A stretch of 64,000 nt of DNA from an uncultured Collinsella sp. (GTDB lineage: Bacteria; Actinomycetota; Coriobacteriia; Coriobacteriales; Coriobacteriaceae): assembly GCA_947642445.1 (NCBI GenBank), contig CANRSF010000007.1, positions 1 through 64,000 of the forward strand. The letters run 5' to 3'. Positions within the stretch are counted from its first letter, which is position 1; each line of letters opens with the position of its first letter. The position numbers were made by a program, and so were the translations under genes. Positions 47,162 through 55,788 of the stretch are shown one piece after another. The notes beneath the pieces are model-generated. The model ran no database searches and was not told the origin of the DNA. It saw only the letters and a list, made by a program, of their open reading frames with translations.

Positions 47162-49309
47162 ATGGATCTTATCGCCCAGCTCGCCCGCGAGCTCAACCTT
47201 AAGGCCGCCAACGTCGAGGCGGCCGTCAAGCTCATCGACGAGGGAAACACCATTCCCTTTATCTCGCGCTACCGCAAGGAAGCCACGGGCGGCATGGACG
47301 ATGTCGCCCTGCGCGCGCTCGACGAGCGCCTGTCCTACCTGCGTAATCTTGAGCAGCGCAAAGAGGACGTCATTCTGCTCATCGGCGCCCAGGGCAAGCT
47401 CACGCCCGAGCTCGAGCAACAGATTCGCGAGGCCACACAGCTCCAGCGTGTCGAGGACCTCTACAAGCCCTACCGCAAAAAGCGCATGACCCGCGCGCAG
47501 AAGGCCCGCGAGGCCGGCCTGGAGCCACTCGCCAACATGATCATCATGCAGGCTTCGGCCAAGGGCAGCGCGCTCGACGCCGCCGCGGACTACCTCAACG
47601 AGGAGGCCGGCTTCGACACGCCCGAGAAGGCGCTCGCCGGCGCCGCCGACATCGTGGCCGAGACGGTGGCCGAAGATCCCGAGAACGTCGCCGACCTGCG
47701 CGCCTTTACGCAAAACACCGCCGACATCGTCGTCGAGGCCACCGACCCCGCCGAGAAGACCCCCTACGAGCCCTACTACAACTTTGACGAGCCGTTGCGC
47801 CGTATACCCAACCACCGCGTGCTGGCTATCGACCGCGGTGAGCGTGAGGGCAAGCTCCGCGTGCGCGTGAACGTCGACGGCGCTGCCGCTACGGCACGCC
47901 TCGGCAGCCGCTGGCCCCGTCGCCAGGGCGTGTTTGCTCCCGTCTTTAATGCCGCCATCGCTGACGGTTACAAGCGCCTCATGGCCCCCTCGCTGGAGCG
48001 CGAGGCCCGCGCCAAACTCACCGTTCGCGCCCAGACCGAGGCCATCAACGTCTTTGCCAAGAATCTCGAAGGCCTGCTCTCGGCGCGCCCCGTGCGCGGC
48101 GCCCGCGTACTCGCGCTCGATCCGGGCTACCGCACCGGCTGCAAGGTCGCCGTCATGGACGAGACCGGCAAGCTGCTCGACCACGGCGTGGTCTACCCCA
48201 CCAAGCCGCGCCACGACGTCGCCGGCACCAAGCGCGAGCTCGCCCGCCTCGTCAAGAAGGACAGCGTCAACACCATCGTCATCGGCAACGGCACCGCCAG
48301 CCGCGAGACCGAGGAAGTCGTCTCGGAGTTTATTGCCGAGCAGGCGCCCAGCCTTCGCTACACCATCGTCAACGAGGCGGGCGCGTCGGTGTACTCCGCC
48401 TCCGAGCTCGCGAGCCAGGAGTATCCCGATCTGGATGTCACCGTACGTGGCGCCATGAGCCTGGGCCGCCGTCTGCAAGACCCGCTGGCAGAGCTCGTCA
48501 AGATTCCGCCCCAGTCCATCGGCGTTGGCCAGTACCAGCACGACCTTGACCAGGCCGAGCTTTCGCGCACCTTGGGCCACGTGGTGGAAGACGTCGTCAA
48601 CCGTGTGGGCGTCGACGTCAACACCGCGAGCGCAAGCCTGCTGGGCTACGTGTCGGGCATTACGCCGAGCGTAGCCAAAAACATCGTGGCCTACCGCGAG
48701 GAAAACGGCGCCTTTACCGATCGCCGCCAGCTCAAGAAGGTCCCCAAGCTGGGACCCAAGGCGTACCTCAACGCCGCAGGTTTCCTGCGCATCAGCGGCG
48801 GCAAGAACCCGCTCGACGCGACAAGCGTCCACCCCGAAAGCTACGAGGTGGCCACGGCCGTCCTGGAGCGCGCCGGCGTTGCGGCAAGCGAGCTCAGCCG
48901 CGGCGGCGTGCCCGATATCGAGCGCCGCCTGGGCAGCATCTCGGCGCTGGCAAGCGACCTGGACTGCGGTACCCTCACGCTCATCGACATTGTCAACGAG
49001 CTCAAGAAGCCCGGCCGCGACCCGCGAGACGACGCGCCCGAGGTGGTCTTTAGCCGCTCGGCACTTTCCATCGACGACCTGGAACCCGGCATGGAGCTCA
49101 AGGGCACGGTGCGCAACGTCGTCGACTTTGGCGCCTTCGTCGACGTGGGCGTGCACCAGGACGGCCTCGTGCACATCTCCAAACTGGCCAACCGCTTCGT
49201 CAAGCACCCAAGCGACGTGGTGCGCGTCGGCGACACGGTCAAGGTGTGGGTCGAAAAGGTCGATCGCGACCGCAAGAAGATCTCGCTCACCATGGTGCAG
49301 GGGAAATAA
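47162..49309 (+). CDS. tex: Tex-family transcription accessory protein with S1 domain
   Basis: 715 aa, RNA-binding. Tex N-terminal helices (LIDEGNTIPFISRYRKEATGGMDDV), YqgF/RNase-H-like centre (ALDPGYRTGCKVAVMD, IGNGTASRETE), helix-hairpin-helix (VNTASASLLGYVSGITPSVAKNIV) and a C-terminal S1 domain (GMELKGTVRNVVDFGAFVDVGVHQDGLVHISKL). ATG MDLIAQ with AAGGAG upstream. Confidence 0.94.
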   Translation: MDLIAQLARELNLKAANVEAAVKLIDEGNTIPFISRYRKEATGGMDDVALRALDERLSYLRNLEQRKEDVILLIGAQGKLTPELEQQIREATQLQRVEDLYKPYRKKRMTRAQKAREAGLEPLANMIIMQASAKGSALDAAADYLNEEAGFDTPEKALAGAADIVAETVAEDPENVADLRAFTQNTADIVVEATDPAEKTPYEPYYNFDEPLRRIPNHRVLAIDRGEREGKLRVRVNVDGAAATARLGSRWPRRQGVFAPVFNAAIADGYKRLMAPSLEREARAKLTVRAQTEAINVFAKNLEGLLSARPVRGARVLALDPGYRTGCKVAVMDETGKLLDHGVVYPTKPRHDVAGTKRELARLVKKDSVNTIVIGNGTASRETEEVVSEFIAEQAPSLRYTIVNEAGASVYSASELASQEYPDLDVTVRGAMSLGRRLQDPLAELVKIPPQSIGVGQYQHDLDQAELSRTLGHVVEDVVNRVGVDVNTASASLLGYVSGITPSVAKNIVAYREENGAFTDRRQLKKVPKLGPKAYLNAAGFLRISGGKNPLDATSVHPESYEVATAVLERAGVAASELSRGGVPDIERRLGSISALASDLDCGTLTLIDIVNELKKPGRDPRDDAPEVVFSRSALSIDDLEPGMELKGTVRNVVDFGAFVDVGVHQDGLVHISKLANRFVKHPSDVVRVGDTVKVWVEKVDRDRKKISLTMVQGK

Positions 49310-49315
49310 ACCGCC

Positions 49316-49534
49316 AAAGCAAGGGTACCCCCTGTAGCAGCGTGCAAAATCGCGAGTATTCTGCAATTTCCGCCGCTCCGAACGCTCCTCAGAGGCAATA
49401 AAGTCACAAACAGCCCCCGTTTTAGCGTCGTCAGAGCCAAAACGGGGGCTGTTCCGTGCTTCAACCAGCTGGTAAAAGCCTTTACCTTGCTGAATACTCT
49501 CAATTTTGCACGTCGCAGGCGGGGGTACCTTTGC
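49316..49534. repeat. nested palindromic element between tex and the transaldolase
   Basis: Outer arms of about 45 nt (GCAAGGGTACCCCC...GTGCAAAAT...GAGTATTC..GCAA and complement) enclose a perfect inner 13-bp hairpin CAGCCCCCGTTTT/AAAACGGGGGCTG. Serves as terminator in both directions. No gene seen. Confidence 0.65.
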
Positions 49535-49535
49535 C

Positions 49536-49711
49536 TACGGCAGGATATGGAAGCCGAGTGCTAACTTGCCGGCAAGCTCGTGTCGGCAGCCCCGGCCTTT
49601 CCTTTACCTAGCGCGACCCTCGCGAAGCGCGTGAGCGATAGGGAAAGGAAAGGCCGGGGCGAACAACCCGCGGCGCAGCCAGTGTTCGCGTTACGGCAGG
49701 ATATGGAAGCC
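49536..49711. repeat. palindromic insertion with 20-bp direct repeats at the transaldolase 3' end
   Basis: TACGGCAGGATATGGAAGCC at 49536-49555 recurs at 49692-49711. Between them lies a 136-nt element with a hairpin of arms CCCCGGCCTTTCCTTT/AAAGGAAAGGCCGGGG. The left copy encodes GFHILP-stop on the minus strand, the end of a transaldolase gene, so it is a leftover of the former end. Confidence 0.7.
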
Positions 49712-50395
49712 CAAAGCGGCGATATCCTTGGCAAAGCCGCGCACGGTATCGAGCGAAACCTCATACGGGTCGCGCCCGATGTTCTTGCGCTTGGCCAGGA
49801 TACTGTTGGGCACCGTGATGATCTGACAACCGCAGGCCTCGGCCTGGTAGATGTTGATGAGCTCGCGCGTGGATGCCCACAGGACCTCGCAGTTGGGCTT
49901 GGCGGCGGCCGTCTTGACCGACTCCGTCACAAACGGAATGGGATCGACGCCGGTGTCGGCGATGCGACCGGCAAAGAGCGAGATGATGGACGGCGTCTCG
50001 GCGTCAACGGCCTCGACCATCTCGTCGACCTGCGTAGGCGTAAAGATGGTGGTGACGTTGACCTTGATGCCGTCGGCCGAAAGCTTGTGCACCAGCTCGG
50101 CGGTGGACTCGCCCTTGGTGGTCACGCACGGAATCTTGACGTAGACGCTCTCGGCCCAGGCAGCAATCTCGCGGGCCTCGACCTCCATGGTCTCGACGTC
50201 GTCGGCAAAGACCTCAAACGACACGGACACATCGGTGATGTGGGCCAGGACCTCCTTGGCAAACGCGCGGTAATCCGTCACGCCGCCCTTCTTCATAAGG
50301 GACGGGTTGGTCGTGAAACCCTGAACGTTGCCGCTCTCGTACATGTCGAGCATGCCCTCGAGGTTTGCACCGTCAGCGAACACCTTGATTGCCAT
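49691..50395 (-). CDS. transaldolase/fructose-6-phosphate-aldolase-like protein 1
   Basis: 234 aa. Class I aldolase with Schiff-base Lys in VYVKIPCVTTKG and TTNPSLMKKGGV, VTTIFTPTQVDE. About the size of FSA/TalC-type enzymes. It resembles its paralogue at 52990 along the whole length (about 78% by eye). It lies past a terminator from the PTS genes, so it may have its own promoter. The stop (TAA) seems to come from an inserted repeat. Start MAIKVFAD with AAAGGAAT upstream. Confidence 0.87.
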   Translation of the reverse strand: MAIKVFADGANLEGMLDMYESGNVQGFTTNPSLMKKGGVTDYRAFAKEVLAHITDVSVSFEVFADDVETMEVEAREIAAWAESVYVKIPCVTTKGESTAELVHKLSADGIKVNVTTIFTPTQVDEMVEAVDAETPSIISLFAGRIADTGVDPIPFVTESVKTAAAKPNCEVLWASTRELINIYQAEACGCQIITVPNSILAKRKNIGRDPYEVSLDTVRGFAKDIAALGFHILP

Positions 50396-50628
50396 CTGCC
50401 TGATTCCTTTCGTTAGCATACGGCCGATAAACTGCTAAACACTTTATCTACGTTTATCAAGGCGTGAACTGCGGTTTTTTATCTTCTCGGCGAACGGTTT
50501 TGCAGATTTACCATTTTTATATCGACGCCCCAGCGGCAAAACGTTTTTGCCGATCATTGCGTTTGATTCCGTTCACGGAACAGAAGCAGCGCCTCGCCGG
50601 CTCATATTCACAATCGCTCCAAAGCAAA

Positions 50629-50662
50629 AAGCGGTGACGCCTCGATTGAGACGTCACCGCTT
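50629..50662 (-). terminator. terminator of the PTS operon
   Basis: 11-bp stem AAGCGGTGACG/CGTCACCGCTT, followed on the minus strand by TTTTTG. The gap 50396-50719 shows nothing else that I can name. Confidence 0.8.
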
Positions 50663-50719
50663 CCGTGTAGGAGCCGGTTATCGGAGCTCCGCCCGATTAG
50701 GGCTTAACGTATGCCTGGA

Positions 50720-52111
50720 TTACTCTTCCTCAACGTGATTGATCACAGCACCCTTGGTGTGGATGAAGTTGGGGACGAAGGCAACGACCAGAAGGACAGC
50801 GAGAATCGCGTAGACACCGGTGGTACCGAAGGCCTCGGCAGCGCGGCCAAGCGTAATACCAATGACGGAGAAATCGAAGTCGCCGAACGTAGTGTTCTTG
50901 AAGCCAAAGACGTCAAGAACGGGCAGGAGCAGGGCCGGGGCAAAGGTGATGAGCAGGCCGTTGACGAAAGCGCCAAGAGCTGCGCCCTTGCGACCGCCGG
51001 TAGCATTGCCGTAGATGCCCGCGGTAGCACCGCAGAAGAAGTGGGGAACCATGCCCGGGATGATGAAGATGCCCAGGGTAGCGCCCACGATGAACATACC
51101 GACCACGCCACCGATAAAGGAAGCGACAAAGCCGAGGATGACGGCGGTGGGAGCATAGGGGAAGAAGACGGCGCAGTCGACGGCGGGGATGGCACCGGGG
51201 ATCAGCTTGTTGGAGATGCCCTGGAAAGCCGGGACCAGGTCGGCAAGGATCATACGAACGCCGTTATAGACGATGGTGACACCAACGGCGAAAGACAGAG
51301 CGCAGGTCAGGGCATAGACAATCACGTTGTCGCCACCAGCGGTCTTGGTAACGACCGCAGGATCTGCAATGTAAGCGGCGAAAGCGGTAACCAGGTAGAA
51401 GAAGGCCATGGTAAGAGCCGTGGAGATGGTAGTGTCGCGCAGGAAGGCGAACTTCTCGGGAACCTCGATCTTCTCGGTGCTGTTCTCCTCGGCGTCCTTA
51501 GCAAAAAGCGTACCGACTGCAGCGGAGATGTAATAGGCGAGTGAACCGAAGTGGCCCATGGCGATTTCATCGCCATCGGTAACCTTCTCGGTGAAACGCT
51601 GACCAACGGCGGGAAGCATAGCGCTCACGAGGCCCAGGAACATGCCGCCCACGATGACAAGCTGGACATCCTGGAAGCCAGATGCCTGCAGAACGGCAGA
51701 CAGCAGGCAGGCCATAAACATGCTGTGATGGCCCGTCAGGAAGATGTACTTAAACTTGGTAAAGCGGGCAATGATAATGTTCACGACATAGCCGAGAATC
51801 AGGATCATCATGGTCTGAACGCCGAGGACGCTCTGAGCCATCGAAACGACGACCTCGTTGTTGGGCACGACGCCGGTGATGTGGAAACCGGTCTCGATGA
51901 AGGTACCCAGCGGAGCAAGGTTCTCCTGAACAACAGCGGCGCCGGCAGACAGCATGATGTAACCAAGAATGGGCTTCAGGGTGCCCGTCATCACCTTGTG
52001 GGCAGGACGCTTAAGCGCGACAAGGCCCACAAAGGCAAATAGACCCATAATCCACGCTGGCTTGGTCAGAATCGATTGGATAAACTCAAGTATGGGAAGG
52101 ATGGCTTGCAT
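50720..52111 (-). CDS. PTS EIIC, ascorbate-specific (UlaA/SgaT) type
   Basis: 463 aa, about 11 membrane helices. LTKPAWIMGLFAFVGLVALKRP near the start, IIPGMVPHFFCGATAGIYGNATGGRKGA and an NxV-type repeat in the middle mark the UlaA family. Substrate may be ascorbate or another acidic sugar. ATG MQAILPILEF with GGAAG upstream. Confidence 0.88.
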   Translation of the reverse strand: MQAILPILEFIQSILTKPAWIMGLFAFVGLVALKRPAHKVMTGTLKPILGYIMLSAGAAVVQENLAPLGTFIETGFHITGVVPNNEVVVSMAQSVLGVQTMMILILGYVVNIIIARFTKFKYIFLTGHHSMFMACLLSAVLQASGFQDVQLVIVGGMFLGLVSAMLPAVGQRFTEKVTDGDEIAMGHFGSLAYYISAAVGTLFAKDAEENSTEKIEVPEKFAFLRDTTISTALTMAFFYLVTAFAAYIADPAVVTKTAGGDNVIVYALTCALSFAVGVTIVYNGVRMILADLVPAFQGISNKLIPGAIPAVDCAVFFPYAPTAVILGFVASFIGGVVGMFIVGATLGIFIIPGMVPHFFCGATAGIYGNATGGRKGAALGAFVNGLLITFAPALLLPVLDVFGFKNTTFGDFDFSVIGITLGRAAEAFGTTGVYAILAVLLVVAFVPNFIHTKGAVINHVEEE

Positions 52112-52182
52112 CTGCGCTTCCTTTCTCTCTAACGTGGGCGCGTTTCCCTCTTCCACAGGGAACCGCCCTTTTTTGTGCCGCT

Positions 52183-52458
52183 TTAGGCGTTAGCGGCGGC
52201 CGCCTTGATTGCCTCGAGGGCGTCTTCGCGGATCTTCTTCTTGTTCACATAGCTGCGAACGATCACAACGTTGCCGTGGAGCTCGGGGGCGAGTTCCTTA
52301 ACGGTGATGAACAGATCCGGATTTGCGGAAGAAGCACCGTTCAGGTCCATAGACTCAACGTCGGCCTTGATGCCCTCCTCTTCGCAAAGCTCCTCGACTT
52401 TGCCAGCGAGCATCAGGCTAGACCCGATGCCGTTTCCGCATACGGTGATGATATGCAT
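52183..52458 (-). CDS. PTS EIIB, ascorbate/lactose-type
   Basis: 91 aa. Phosphocysteine loop CGNGIGSSLML near the N-terminus. Receives phosphate from IIA and passes it to the sugar through IIC. Confidence 0.9.
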   Translation of the reverse strand: MHIITVCGNGIGSSLMLAGKVEELCEEEGIKADVESMDLNGASSANPDLFITVKELAPELHGNVVIVRSYVNKKKIREDALEAIKAAAANA

Positions 52459-52533
52459 GACAACCTTCCTCTCCTACACGTGACGGTTTTCCGTCTATCC
52501 AAAAGCGGCGACGCATCGCCGTGCCATTAAGGC

Positions 52534-52980
52534 CTAAAAGAATGAACGCATGGTCTCCAAAACCTGCTCGGGCGTATCGCATGCGCTGAGCTTGGCAACG
52601 CAGTCCTCGTCCTCGAACATCTGCGAAAGCTCCGCCAAGCAGCCAAGATGAGCCTTGGGGTCGGGCGCGCAAATACCCACGAGCACGTGAACCGGATCGA
52701 AATCCTCGTGTCCAAACGCAATGGCAGGGTCAAGTGTGACGATACAGATCCCCGCTTCACTCACATTGCCATCTGCCTGAGCATGGGGCATAGCGATGCC
52801 CTCTTCCAAGACCATATAGGGGCCGAATTTGTGAACCGATGAAATCATGGCGTCAACATAGCTCTGGTCGCATTTGCCAGCGTCTACGAGCAACTTACCG
52901 CATGCCCTGATCGCTTCCTCCCAGTCGGAGGCCTCGACGTGGCAGGCAACAAGCTCGGGCTTAAGAAGATCGGTCAGCAT
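52534..52980 (-). CDS. PTS EIIA, mannitol/fructose/ascorbate-type
   Basis: 148 aa. Active His in EEGIAMPHAQADG and the VLVGICAPD strand after a second His (AFGHEDFDP). Phosphorylated by HPr; donates to IIB. 9 nt downstream of the transaldolase 2 gene. Confidence 0.9.
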   Translation of the reverse strand: MLTDLLKPELVACHVEASDWEEAIRACGKLLVDAGKCDQSYVDAMISSVHKFGPYMVLEEGIAMPHAQADGNVSEAGICIVTLDPAIAFGHEDFDPVHVLVGICAPDPKAHLGCLAELSQMFEDEDCVAKLSACDTPEQVLETMRSFF

Positions 52981-52989
52981 GCTCGTCCC

Positions 52990-53700
52990 CTACTCCTCGG
53001 GCAGGATATGAAAACCAAGCGCCTGAATGTCGCGGGCAAAGCCCTTGACCGTATCAAGCGAGTACTCAAGCAAATCTTTCCCGAAATTCTTGCGCTTGGC
53101 AAGAAGGGCATTGGGGACCGTAATGATCTGGCATCCAACGGACTCCGCCTGGAAGATATTGAGGACCTCGCGCGTAGACGCCCAGAGAACCTCGGCAGCA
53201 GGCTTAACGGCAGCCTTCTTTACGGACTCCGCCATGAGGGGCAGCGGATCGACGCCGGTATCGGCAATGCGACCGGCAAAGATGGACAGAATAGAGGGGG
53301 TCTCAGCAGAGACGGCATCGACAAACTCGTCGACCTGCTCGGGCGTGAAGATAGTGGTGACATTCACCTTGATGCCGTCGGCAGAAAGGCGCTTGACCAG
53401 CGCGGCAGTGGACTCACCCTTGGTGTTGAGCGCCGGGATCTTAACGTAGACGTTGTCTGCCCAGGTTGCGATCTCGCGAGCCTCGGCTTCCATACCCGCC
53501 TCGTCGTCGGCGAATACCTCAAAAGAGACCGACACATCAGTAATGTGCTCAAGAACCGTCTTGGCAAAAGCGCGGTAGTCGGTCACGCCGCCGGCCTTCA
53601 TAAGGGAAGGATTGGTCGTGAAGCCCTGAACGTTGCCATTGTCATGCATGTCAAGCATGCCCTCGAGGTTAGCGCCGTCGGCAAACACCTTGATCGCCAT
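52990..53700 (-). CDS. transaldolase/fructose-6-phosphate-aldolase-like protein 2
   Basis: 236 aa. Same motifs as the paralogue (VYVKIPALNTKG, TTNPSLMKAGGV). First gene of the operon transaldolase-IIA-IIB-IIC. Start MAIKVFAD with GGACC upstream. Two additional C-terminal Glu residues compared with the paralogue, which ends at LGFHILP. Confidence 0.88.
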   Translation of the reverse strand: MAIKVFADGANLEGMLDMHDNGNVQGFTTNPSLMKAGGVTDYRAFAKTVLEHITDVSVSFEVFADDEAGMEAEAREIATWADNVYVKIPALNTKGESTAALVKRLSADGIKVNVTTIFTPEQVDEFVDAVSAETPSILSIFAGRIADTGVDPLPLMAESVKKAAVKPAAEVLWASTREVLNIFQAESVGCQIITVPNALLAKRKNFGKDLLEYSLDTVKGFARDIQALGFHILPEE

Positions 53701-53728
53701 GTTCGGTCCTTTCTCATCTAACACTATT

Positions 53729-53806
53729 GCTATCGAAAGCCTTCTTCTTTGTTTCAAAAGCTTTTCGGTTTTCTTTTATAAACTATTTCAAAAGCTATCG
53801 AAAGCT
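53729..53806. promoter_or_regulatory. candidate DeoR operators in the divergent PTS/regulator gap
   Basis: GCTATCGAAAGC at 53729 and 53794 (65 bp apart), TTTCAAAAGC at 53752 and 53786, and a TTTCGATTACGAAA dyad near 53996. This 348-bp AT-rich gap separates the PTS operon from its divergent regulator. TTGACA on the minus strand at 53811 could be part of a promoter but lacks a clear -10. Confidence 0.5.
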
Positions 53807-54048
53807 CAATTGTCAACTTTCCGTGAACGGTCGAATATCGGGCGTGAACGTACTTCTTTTGGGCGGCACCTTCAGAATGAGACTCTTTATAGCCCGTTTA
53901 CGTGCGAACTATCTGCTACGCATGCATTTGTGACATGCCATTCCGTTCTTTTGATTCATTCGAATTTGCCTTGTTCTTTTCATATCGATACGTTATATTT
54001 CGATTACGAAAGGCGCATCTTTTACCTTTTGTTCAAAAGGAGCGGCAT

Positions 54049-54840
54049 ATGGCATCTACTTCCGACCTTTCACCGGCCGAGCGTCAGCGATTTATCATGA
54101 ATTGGCTGGCCGAAAAGCCAAATATCTCGGTATCCGACATCGTTCGCCGTTTTTCGGTTTCGGAAGTCACCGCACGACACGACCTCATCTCGCTGGAATC
54201 CGAAGGCAAGCTGCGTCGCGTACGCGGCGGAGCGGTATCGCTTTCTCGCTCCAACGCAATCTCGTATCCCGAGGAGCGCATCAATGTCCAAGTCGAGGCC
54301 AAGGAGGCCATCGCCGCAACCGCAGCAACTCTTGTTGATGATGGCGATGTTCTGGTAATTGATATCGGCACCACAGGCTTTTACTTCGCTAAGGCCCTCA
54401 TGGACAAGCGTGAGATCACCATTATCACCGGCGATCTTGCAATCGCGAACTACGCCAGCTTCAATCTCCCCAATGCTTCGGTAGTGCTGCTGGGCGGCTC
54501 CGTGCGCAAGGGCCACCTCTATCTCGCGGGCGCACTGACGCTCGACTGCATGAGCAAACTACATGCCGACAAGGCGTTTGTCAGTGCTGACGGATTCCAC
54601 CCCGACCACGGTTTTACCGTCGAGCACGACTTCTCGGCCATGATCAAGCATATGTACCTTACCAACTCAAACCAGGGCTACATGATGGTTGACCAGGGAA
54701 AGTTCAACAAGACCAGTTTTTATCAGTCCGCGCAGATCGATGACCTCGACGGCATCATCGTTGATGGAGACAACGAGGGCATCATGACGGCGGCGATCGA
54801 GAGCAGTCGCAGTCATCCCAAGCTCTATATTGCAAAATAG
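54049..54840 (+). CDS. DeoR-family transcriptional regulator
   Basis: 263 aa. wHTH: NISVSDIVRRFSVSEVTARHDLISLESEGKLRRVRGGAV; C-terminal sugar-phosphate sensor with IDIGTTG and GADGFHPDHGF-like SADGFHPDHG. Likely represses the divergent PTS operon; inducer would be a phosphosugar. ATG with AAAGGAG upstream; upstream codons are AT-rich non-coding. Confidence 0.9.
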   Translation: MASTSDLSPAERQRFIMNWLAEKPNISVSDIVRRFSVSEVTARHDLISLESEGKLRRVRGGAVSLSRSNAISYPEERINVQVEAKEAIAATAATLVDDGDVLVIDIGTTGFYFAKALMDKREITIITGDLAIANYASFNLPNASVVLLGGSVRKGHLYLAGALTLDCMSKLHADKAFVSADGFHPDHGFTVEHDFSAMIKHMYLTNSNQGYMMVDQGKFNKTSFYQSAQIDDLDGIIVDGDNEGIMTAAIESSRSHPKLYIAK

Positions 54841-54843
54841 CTC

Positions 54844-54884
54844 AAATGGCCGGGTCGCCCCCACTGCGGGCGACCCGGCCATTT
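54844..54884. terminator. bidirectional terminator
   Basis: 17-bp perfect stem AAATGGCCGGGTCGCCC/GGGCGACCCGGCCATTT between the convergent deoR-type and Cof genes. Confidence 0.85.
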
Positions 54885-54885
54885 A

Positions 54886-55713
54886 TTAAATCAACCCAAA
54901 ATGCTGCATCGCTGTGACGGTGCCGTCGTGTGCGACATCGTCGGTCACGTAGTCGGCGACCGCCTTGACCTCGGGCATGGCGTTGCCCATGGCCACGGCC
55001 GTCTCGACAGCAGCGAGCATGCCCAGGTCGTTGCCAGAATCGCCAAAGCCAAAGGTGCGCGCATTTCCCGCGCGACCCAGATACTCCAGCGCCCGCGCCA
55101 CGCCCACGCCCTTGTCGATGCCCTTGGGGCTCAGCTCGCGATTCTGACCACCGGTGTTGCACAGCTCAAACTCGCGCTCGATAAAGCCGTCATCGTTGGC
55201 TACGCGAGCCAGGTCGCACGCGTTAATGCACACCTTGCCTACGCGCAAGCGGCCATCGACGCGCATCTGATCAACGCCATGCACCACGCCGGCGCCTAGC
55301 AGAAATGACTGTTCGACACCAACTGGCTCAAGTGAATAGGTGGCACCGTTCGTCTCGAACAACGCCTCGCCGCCCGCCACAGTAATGCGACGCGCGAGCT
55401 CCTCAACAATGTCCTCGTCAATGCAGTCCTCGTGTGCCACGCGGCCCTCGACCTCTAGCGTGGCCCCCGCCATGGCAACGATACCCGCCGGGTTCAGCGC
55501 GCGCAGGCCATCGGCAATCAGCCACAAGGGGCGACCCGTGCAGATAAATGCCTGGTGACCCGCATTGCGCAGGCGACCAAATGCATCGACAACGGCCTTC
55601 GACGGATGGATTGCATTGAAGTCCTTATCGGTCATATCGTCGGGATCGAACGACGTCAGCGTGCCGTCCACGTCAAAAAAGAGCACAGCGGGTTCGGGAC
55701 ACGCATCAATCAT
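54886..55713 (-). CDS. Cof-type HAD-superfamily phosphatase
   Basis: 275 aa. DVDGTLT nucleophile/acid motif at 14-20, ICTGRP, Lys in VGKVC and GFGDSGNDLGML. Dephosphorylates sugar phosphates, FMN or other small phosphates. ATG MIDACPEP with GAAAGGA upstream. Confidence 0.9.
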   Translation of the reverse strand: MIDACPEPAVLFFDVDGTLTSFDPDDMTDKDFNAIHPSKAVVDAFGRLRNAGHQAFICTGRPLWLIADGLRALNPAGIVAMAGATLEVEGRVAHEDCIDEDIVEELARRITVAGGEALFETNGATYSLEPVGVEQSFLLGAGVVHGVDQMRVDGRLRVGKVCINACDLARVANDDGFIEREFELCNTGGQNRELSPKGIDKGVGVARALEYLGRAGNARTFGFGDSGNDLGMLAAVETAVAMGNAMPEVKAVADYVTDDVAHDGTVTAMQHFGLI

Positions 55714-55788
55714 ATGGGTTCCTTTCGAGGATAAGGGCAAACGAAGCATCCATCATATAATGGAGCGACGCAACCAGAGAGGTCACCC

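Noticed and set aside
47144-49366. 740-codon antisense frame over tex
   Set aside because: Tex has all expected domains on the other strand; the antisense product has no recognisable motif.
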